Positions 57,219-64,000 of a DNA stretch of 64,000 nucleotides are shown here, piece by piece. This DNA is from Hemileia vastatrix (taxonomy: Eukaryota > Basidiomycota > Pucciniomycetes > Pucciniales > Zaghouaniaceae). Where the stretch lies: positions 16,320,212 to 16,384,211 of the forward strand of contig JASXTE010000008.1 of NCBI GenBank assembly GCA_030280995.1, given 5' to 3'. The position numbers and the translations under genes are program-made. Positions within the stretch are counted from its first letter, which is position 1. Every line of letters begins with the position of its first letter. The notes beneath the pieces are model-generated. The model did no database searches. It was not told where the DNA came from and was given only the letters and a program-made list of their open reading frames with translations.

Positions 57219-58240
57219 TTAAGGGTCCTCATCTTCATAAATATCATTCCACTCATCCTTTAAATCAGCTAGTATATTGTGGAGTATAAAGCAAGTCATT
57301 ATCCAATTATTTGCAATTTTGTTTTCAATCTTTTTTGAAATTGGATTCTGATTTCCCAGAGACTAGAAAATCTTCCCTTTAAAATCCCAACAGCATGTTC
57401 AATATTTACTCTTGACTGGGCAAGGTGATAATTAAAGGTTTGTTTAGGGTCATTTTCTAAATTCACACCACAGAAAGCAGGTATACTGTACTTTCCACTT
57501 GCATATGCTGAGTCTTCAAGGAGGTACTGAGATTTGTCAAATTATGATTCAGGACTTTGAGAAATCCTCATTCTTTGGAAGACGTAAGAGTCATGACATG
57601 AGATGGGGCAGCCACTATCAAAAGCAATAACCTTTCTGTTGAAGTCACAGACAAGTTGAATGGCAATAGAGTATCTACAAAGAATATTAAAAGTTGTTTT
57701 ATGAAAGATGTGAAATTAGGGAACATTTTGAAGAAACCTTTTTTTGAAATCAAAATAATGGTTGCCATCATGAGCAGACTTTTGGCTCAATGGTATAGTT
57801 GTACCATCAACAAAACCTACACATTTAGGGAAACCTTTGGCTTGCATTACCTGAGAGGATTAAAGTTTCTGTTGTGGATTTGGACAAGCAATTGTTTGAG
57901 ACTTGGGAGAAAGGATAGAAATAATGCAGCACTTGGTGTATAATATGACCGTACCATATCCTATGGTAAAGAGATTATCTTAAAGTCTTACAGCAGCCCC
58001 ATTTCCATTTGAACCATAGCAACATAGTGCAACAGCAAGTTGAAAGGCAGAATTATGCCTTTTGTTATTGGAATTAATATGGAAGATAGGATGATTGGAG
58101 ATGAGTTGAGAAAGTTTGAAAAAATAATTAGGAGAAGTTTTAAAAGGTTTTGTGAAGTTTAAATGAGGAATTTCAAGAATTGAGGCAAGATCATACCTGG
58201 GATCATGATAAAAATTTGGCACCCTTGGGGTGATGTAACA
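57219..58240 (-). pseudogene. PIF/Harbinger transposase of the 7-kb element, broken
   Basis: Begins near KCYITPRVPNF (about 58240). The N-terminal helical part includes SQLISNHPIFHINSNNK and LAVALCCYGSNGNGAAV. The first catalytic aspartate is in VGFVDGTTIPLSQ (near 57830). An intron follows KKR (about 57735 to 57678, ending TTTGTAG). The second aspartate is in CPISCHDSYVFQRM (near 57595). Then come DSAYASGKY and the glutamate in QSRVNIEHAVGILKGRFSS (near 57390). The end in another frame reads ILHNILADLKDEWNDIYEDEDP. Stops after AVRL and SPES and a frame change near 57360 make it inactive. A DDE transposase would cut and join the element ends. Confidence 0.85.
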
Positions 58241-58822
58241 CTTTTAGGAAAGAAAAGACATATAAGCTAAAGTGTCTTCCAAACCAGAGTCAGAATCAGA
58301 GTCAGCAGCTAAAATTAAAGTGATGGAATTCATAGCTGAGTGAACTTGCTTCCTAGTAGAGAGGTGCTTTGTTATTGTTGGTAGAAGGTTTAGGTGATGA
58401 ATAGGAAGTGGGAATTTGTCACCAAATGAGCAGGTGGGGTGTGTAGATAGAAAAAAGTGTTATGTGTTTGCCACCAATATTAAGTATCATAGAGTGAAGA
58501 GACACATAAGGATGAGAAAAAATTCTATGTGTTTGCCACCAAAATTAAGTAGCATAGAGTGTAAAGACACATAAGAATGGAATCCGCAATTATATGTCAT
58601 GTGATTTGATTACAAATCAATCATGGATGTGATGAGTTTAGGATCAAGAATCAGGAATGTAAATTGGGGTATAAGAGGTCGGATAATGAATTATTGTGGA
58701 TTCCTTATCCACTAGCCCTGGGGAAAATGGATAAGAATTATCAGCAATTAATAATGTCTGATCCCAGAAGAAAAAATTCCTGATCCCTAATTGCAGATCC
58801 CTGAACATTGATACCCCCTAAT

Positions 58823-59880
58823 GATAAGTAATGTATAGCTGATACTACATGATTGAGTAACTAAGAGGGACAATAATGCCCCTAAAAAATTCTTTCTGCA
58901 TTAGCCCACAATCATGTAACATCATACTAAAACACTTTCTAGTAGCTAAAATAGCAGATATGAAAATATAAAATATACATAATAACATCAGTAAATGCAA
59001 ATTATCCAATCATAAATAATGTATAAGGGCCAGTGAGATAGATCAATCCTTAACCCAAAAAATGTTAACAATGGATGGCATCTGATATATATTTCCAGGT
59101 GTGGCAGAGCACAAAGTGAAATTATTGTCAATTGCTAAGGGTGGGGTCCCCCATATGGTAGTCTAAAGTAGAAAAACAACAGGGCAACAGAACAATGAAT
59201 CTTGTCAGTGATTTGCTATTCAATATGAAAATAATATTGCATTTTTATTATAGATGCATAATGCATATTCATTATGAATAATGAAATATTTCATATGCAT
59301 TATTCAATATTTCATATGCATTATGTATTGTGAGCTATGCATCTTGCAATAGGCAATATGAAATGTGCAATATGATTTTCATATTAAGTAGCAAAACACT
59401 GAAAAGTTTCATTGTTCTCTTACCTATGTGTTTTTCCACTTTGGACTACTGTGTGGGTAGCCCCACACTTTGCAAGACACAATAATGTCACTTTGTGCTC
59501 TGACACACAAGAAAATATAGATCAGATTCCAATCATCATTAACATTTTTTGGTTTAAGGATTGATCAAGCTGGCCCTTATACATTATTTATGATTGGAAA
59601 ATTTGCATTTATCAATGTTATTATATATATATTACATTTTAATCTTTGGTATATAAGCTACCGGACAGGTTTTTATTAGGCTGAAAAGTTTAGGTACAAC
59701 AAATTATTCTCATTTTTTAAATTTTAAAAGTGTGTTAGTATGATGTTACATGATTAGGGGCTAATGTAGCAAGCATCTTGTGAGAGTATTATTTCCCCTC
59801 CTAGTTACTCAACCATGTAATATCTGCTATAAATTTCTTATCATTGTATGGTTTGCATTTACTGATATGATTTCTATTTT
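58823..59880. repeat. Large imperfect palindrome (foldback) centred near 59302
   Basis: Arms of about 480-580 bp. Left landmarks read TACATGATTGAGTAAC (58845) and TGTATAAGGGCCAG (59020). Their reverse complements are at 59803-59820 and 59570-59583. The arm continues, across the Harbinger insertion, into the 237-bp array. The centre is made of ATGCATAT and CATTATG words (about 59250-59330). Confidence 0.85.
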
Positions 59881-60498
59881 TTTTTAATATTATAATTTTT
59901 CAAAGAGACTCCCACATTTTCTCAACTAATGATCATCAGCACCTCAATTTATTTTCATGTTGCTATCGAGGTAATTTCAGTCAATATTCACCCTTTCTTC
60001 ATGATTGTTTCTTCACTGTTTCAATGTGTGCTGATTAAGATATTTATTAGGGTTCAAGGTTGTGGAGTTGCTAGCAATTCTTCCCCCCATATTGTGTGGT
60101 GAAAATTATAGCTAAAAAATATTATAAAGATATTCAAAATATTTCTTACTTCAATCCATATGAGAATTTTATTAGGGGGTGTCAGTTCTGTCAAATCTGC
60201 ACTTAAATTTAACCAAATCCACATTTATCTAAGTGTAGATTTATGAAACACACTAGCCCCATCATTGGTGGATTTCAAAAGTGAAATAAGTCACTTATTT
60301 TACTCAAATCTGCACTTTCTCAACCAAAAGTTCAGGTTTCACTATTCCACTCATCTCACTTATTTCTCTGCATCATCTCATCCATACGCAGCACTCTGCA
60401 GAATAAAGATTCTCATTCACACACAGAACTATGCAGCATAACACTTCATATCTCTTAACATCATGCATCATCTTTATTTTTCTACCATATAAGAGTCA
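59881..60498. other. Gap before second Harbinger transposase
   Basis: No gene seen. GGGGGTGTCAG at about 60176 could be a diverged Harbinger terminus, but there is no partner to test it against. Confidence 0.35.
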
Positions 60499-61687
60499 TG
60501 CCTTCCTCACTTTCAAATTGTGATAAGCTACATCAAGCAATGACTTTCATAGCTCTTGATCTGCTCTTGGACTATGATTGCAAACCTGATTCTGACCTTG
60601 AATAAGATTTTCTTTTTTTATCTAGAATGACCAGAAAATGTTACCTTCTTACTAGAAAGCCTCAAGTACTTTGTACCCCCAAGTACACTATAAAAATTCT
60701 TCTAAACCTATCTGTACGCAGTTTTAGACAGTTTTTCAGGACTTCTCAGGAATTTTTCCTTAAATTGATTCATCTTATTGAGGATCACACTGTCTTTCAC
60801 AATAATTCTAAAAATAAACAATGTGATCCATCAATTCAATTGGCCATCACACTATTTCTTTTGGGTTCCAGTGGTAATGGAGCTTCCTTGAAATGTTTGA
60901 AAAATGTCTTTGATTTAGGCTATGGTTCTTTTAACACTTATACAAAATTTTGCATCACTGCTATCAACCCTTTGGAATCTTAACTTCTCTCCTGGACTAA
61001 AAAAGAATAGTGACTTGAATCAACACAGGTTATGCAAGCAGAGGGCTTCCCAGGATGTATTAGTTTTGTTGATGGCACCACTATTCCTTTAAGTCAGAAA
61101 CCTGCTCATGGTCAAAACAATTACTTTGACTGTCAAAAGAGGTAGATTATTGTTAATTCTTTACATTCTTTTTCATACTAACACAAGCAACTATATCTTC
61201 TCTATAGATATTCAATTTCTTTTCAGCTTATTTTTGATGTCAACAAAAATTTTTATCTTTCTTTGCTGGCCATCCTGGATCATGTCATGATTCCTACGTC
61301 TTTCAAAGAATGCAAATCTCAAAAGAGCCTGAAATTTTTTTTGATGAAGATCAGTATCTTCTGACTGATTCAGCTTATGTGAATGGAAAATATATACTTC
61401 CTGAATTTTGTGGAGCAGCTTCAGAATACAGTCAAAATGCCAAGTTCAACAATCATTTGGCAAAGTCAAGAGTCTTTATTGAACATTCTATTGGAATCTC
61501 AAAAGTTTGTTTTTCCTGTTTAAGGGAATTAAGTAGTCCTCTTAGAAATAGTTCAAAAATGAAGGCTGTCATCAACTGTATTCTGTGTTGCACCATACTT
61601 TATAGCCTACTTTCTGACCTCAAAGATCAATGGTTAGAGTTGTATGAAGATGAAGAAGTTGAAAAATGCCAGGCTGAGATCAAGTAA
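60499..61687 (+). pseudogene. Second PIF/Harbinger transposase, broken
   Basis: From the ATG at 60499 (MPSSLSNCDKLHQ) with a TAA near 60604, then an open piece 60627-60983 with LKLIHLIEDHTVFHNNSKNK and LLGSSGNGASL. After a break the first aspartate is in CISFVDGTTIPLSQ (near 61071). An intron starts after CQKR (about 61140) and ends CTCTATAG (about 61208), the same place as in the 57-58 kb copy. The second aspartate lies in AGHPGSCHDSYVFQRM (near 61290). 61310-61687 has LLTDSAYVNGKY and SRVFIEHSIGISK (E near 61480). The last seven codons, including the stop, come from an LTR B fragment. Confidence 0.85.
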
Positions 61688-62240
61688 AGAGACATGAGCT
61701 AGCTTGAATGGTCAGTTTTCTAGAAGATTTTAATGGTCCTATATGAATACTGTAGTACAAATCCAATAAGTATTAAAATATAACTCAATATAAGTGTTTC
61801 AGTAATTTTAATCTCACTATTTATATATGGCTTACAATCTCATAGTTGGTAGAAAAATAGATTTAATAAATTCAGATACTATTCAAAGACTTTACAAGTA
61901 CTATTTATATGTATTGTAACTGTATTGGTTATATTTTTAATTTTAATGATAAAGAATGTAGAAAATAAGACCAAAAACCCCCTCCTTTTATACACAATAA
62001 CTTCCCCAATGACCCCCTTGATTTACCAACCCTATACACAGTTAATGATGCCTCATTCCAGCTAATAGAAATGCCCAATAACATAAAAAGTGACCAGTAA
62101 CATAATTAGAATTATATCACCCACCAAAAACTGGTAGTAATAGGGATAATCTATCAAAAATAAAGAATAAGAAAAAAAGAGAGTATATGCATGTTATACA
62201 TTAAAATAAAAGACTAAAAAAGGGAAATGAAAACTAATGA
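61667..62240 (-). repeat. LTR B fragment, inverted
   Basis: The reverse complement matches the last part of LTR B, including TATAAAAGGAGGGGG and the end CTCAGCCTGGCA (TGGCA where other copies have TGACA). It is cut on its inner side by the second copy of element A. Confidence 0.85.
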
Positions 62241-63418
62241 TGTCAGTATAGTCTAGTATATTAGTATGATATAATAGTGTTTATTTATGGTCCTACTACT
62301 TATTGATAAATGATTTAGTGATTAAACCTCAGGGGAAGACTAATAAAATAGTTATACTCAAATAAAACTCACAATACTTGGATTTAAATGCGTGCTAGTG
62401 GTGGAAAATAGATGAATAAAATATAGTTATAGCTTATATAAAGATAATATCAATTTATAATGGCTTTATAATATATTTCTAAATGTTTAATAATTGTATA
62501 GTAGTGTTTGTTGGAGTTGTAGTAATTGAATGATGATAAATAACCGTCAAAATCCCTTCTTACTTATACCCAAATCCACTGGAGTGCACAGACCTTCAAT
62601 CCAGATGATGTCACTGCTATCCACGGCAATTACAGCACTGTGAGGGCCCATCACCTCCCCATGGCGTCCACTTCAAGCAGTTTCAAAACCCAGACCTCCA
62701 GTAAGGACCCTCCATCACTATTAATAATAACACTGATCCATACGATAAATAGAAAATCCAGATAAAAGCGGATACCATAAAGAAACAGGTAAAATAAACA
62801 ATCAAAAAGAGATTTAATGAAACCAAAAGCATATAAAGGAAACAAATAAAATGTACAAGCCCCCAATAACATCCCCAAGCATCCACATTAACCCAGAAAT
62901 ATCCTTCCAACCCATAATTCCGTGAATAACCATCCAAGGAAGTAATTTTAGTTGTCCAAACTGGGTGTATGTGCCTGATATAGGTGTCTATGCTTCTGTA
63001 GGGGTTGTGAGTCCACTTATTTCGTCCATATGACCTAAAATAAGCAGAAAAACAAAGGTTATAGGCTATTAAGGGACTAAAACCCACTTATATACCTAAA
63101 TATACATAATATATTGCATATTTCACTGAATATGAGATTTATGTATACATATAAGCTTATGTATGTCAATAATTACTTCATATCACTTAAGATAAGTATA
63201 TTATGACTCCATTAACACCTTAATAAGTATTATTAGGCCATGGATAAGCTATTTAAACTATTATAAGTTATATAATAGAATAATAATTATATATATATAT
63301 ACTAAAATAATATATATTATTATTTTAACCTTATTTTTAAGATATAAGCTGAATTTACTTAAGGTTATCTTATTTTAAGCATAAGAAATACTCAGTCCTA
63401 AGTATATTTAGGCTGACA
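62241..63418 (-). repeat. 3' LTR of second chromovirus A copy (1178 bp)
   Basis: Same length and ends as 4998-6175. The hydrophobic 134-codon frame recurs at 63087-62683, with the TATATAAG block just upstream of it. Confidence 0.9.
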
Positions 63419-63541
63419 CTCCCTCACCCCAAAAAAAACATTAAAAAAAATGTTAAGACATTTTAATTAAAACTAAGGAGTGAAATAAAAAAAAATAAAA
63501 AAAAATAAAAATTTTATAATACATATACTGAATAAACAGTA

Positions 63542-64000
63542 TTATTTAGATTTAAATTTTTTCAAGAGATTTTTAAGATCAGAGATTTCATTTTCTGTAA
63601 TCCACTGGTCATATTCACTTGATTTATTTTTAAATCTTAATAGATACTCAACTCCCTTTTCTTTGGTAAGGTGTCTCTTTTTAAGTATCTTTTCAAATTC
63701 TGCCTTTTCAGCTATTTCTTCAGGTTGCTGTTTATGCCTTCATGATCTTCTTGGAAATAGAGAAGTATCATTAGAATGGTATGGTTTTATAAGAGAAATA
63801 GGAAATACTGGATGTTTTCTATCATATGGTGCATATAGAATAACCTCAACAGCATTATTACCAACCATCTTTTTAACTAAAAATGGTCCAATGAATGGAT
63901 CCTTCAATTTAACATTACCATTTAAATTGAAATGTAGTGTTGAAATAAGGACTTCATCACCCTCTTTGAACAATTGTTCTTTATGGGCTTTATCCCATCT
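63542..64000 (-). pseudogene. Integrase end and chromodomain of second chromovirus A copy
   Basis: The frame is continuous with the C-terminus of element A pol: VLISTLHFNLNGNV, APYDRKHPVFPIS, then a chromodomain ending in the same FKSK residues. One in-frame TGA (63740-63742) replaces the glycine after PRRS, a one-base change from GGA. WITENEI replaces WIPENEI. The rest of pol lies beyond the window. Confidence 0.88.

Larger units (their letters stand above)
51763..58819 (-). mobile_element. PIF/Harbinger DNA transposon, 7057 bp
   Basis: The perfect 16-bp terminal inverted repeat AGGGGGTATCAATGTT (51763-51778) pairs with AACATTGATACCCCCT (58804-58819). It is flanked by the 3-bp duplication AAT (51760-51762 and 58820-58822). 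Removing the element restores the 237-bp spacing of the array. Contents: a SANT-like ORF1 and a coiled-coil segment on +, an unknown ORF and the transposase on -, and a repeat-rich centre. The transposase has stops, so this copy is dead. Strand is given by the transposase. Confidence 0.88.
62241..64000 (-). mobile_element. Chromovirus A, second copy, inverted and truncated by window edge
   Basis: LTR at 62241-63418 and the end of pol at 63542-64000. It inserted into LTR B; AATGA (62236-62240) is the expected target duplication, but the partner lies outside the window. Sequence is very close to the first copy. Confidence 0.88.

Noticed and set aside
51761..58821. TA as 2-bp target duplication of the Harbinger element (Tc1/mariner style)
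   Set aside because: The uninterrupted sites nearby are three bases too short for that model and fit AAT exactly.

Overview
The window is a dense, AT-rich block of nested transposable elements from a eukaryote, almost certainly a basidiomycete fungus. A rust-like (Pucciniomycotina) origin is my best guess, but it rests on remembered resemblance of protein families and not on a search. Support comes from Ty3/gypsy chromoviruses with C-terminal chromodomains, a second gypsy family whose reverse transcriptase box (FIDDGGIKGP) and MPDRLSRR motif recall basidiomycete elements, PIF/Harbinger transposases, short 49-60 bp fungal introns, and TATAAAA-type promoters. I see no rRNA, tRNA or ordinary housekeeping gene. 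Almost all coding sequence is mobile-element sequence, much of it broken.

Layout. 1-6175: chromovirus A (+ strand, 5' part outside the window) with a 1178-bp 3' LTR. It sits inside a broken copia element (6176-8994), which in turn sits inside the 5' LTR of an older, stop-riddled chromovirus B (8995-18115). 18345-20967: a run of strong DNA hairpins and two 1.08-kb LTR-like repeats (G1, G2). 20968-30530: gypsy element D, whose pol lies on the - strand (25.3-30.5 kb) and faces two + strand genes with a Zn2Cys6-like cysteine cluster (21.0 and 22.4 kb). 30530-33300: the chromodomain end of another chromovirus and two related LTRs (C, C'). 33.3-35.6 kb: AT-rich, then a pyrimidine-to-purine strand switch.

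35630-44077: a complete LTR element F with 0.81-kb LTRs and a perfect GATAC target duplication. Its pol is on the - strand and it carries another + strand, intron-containing Zn2Cys6-like gene. F inserted into a Harbinger-type terminal inverted repeat. 44.1-50.0 kb holds no genes but has tandem arrays of hairpin-forming repeats. 50.09-59.88 kb is a tandem-repeat and foldback structure (237-bp units, about 700-bp higher-order unit, palindrome centred near 59.3 kb). It was split by a 7057-bp PIF/Harbinger element (51763-58819, TSD AAT) that carries a SANT-like ORF1, a coiled-coil segment, an extra ORF of unknown function and a decayed transposase.

60.5-61.7 kb: a second decayed Harbinger transposase, cut by an LTR-B fragment. 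LTR-B is itself cut by a second, inverted copy of element A (62241 to the end).

How the parts work together. There is no host pathway here. The logic is retrotransposition (gag-protease-RT-RNase H-integrase, LTR promoters) and cut-and-paste transposition. The most unusual theme is that two unrelated gypsy elements (D and F) each carry an antisense, spliced, Zn2Cys6-like gene placed tail-to-tail with pol. The second theme is repeated hairpin-forming DNA, in two places with paired changes that keep the stem.
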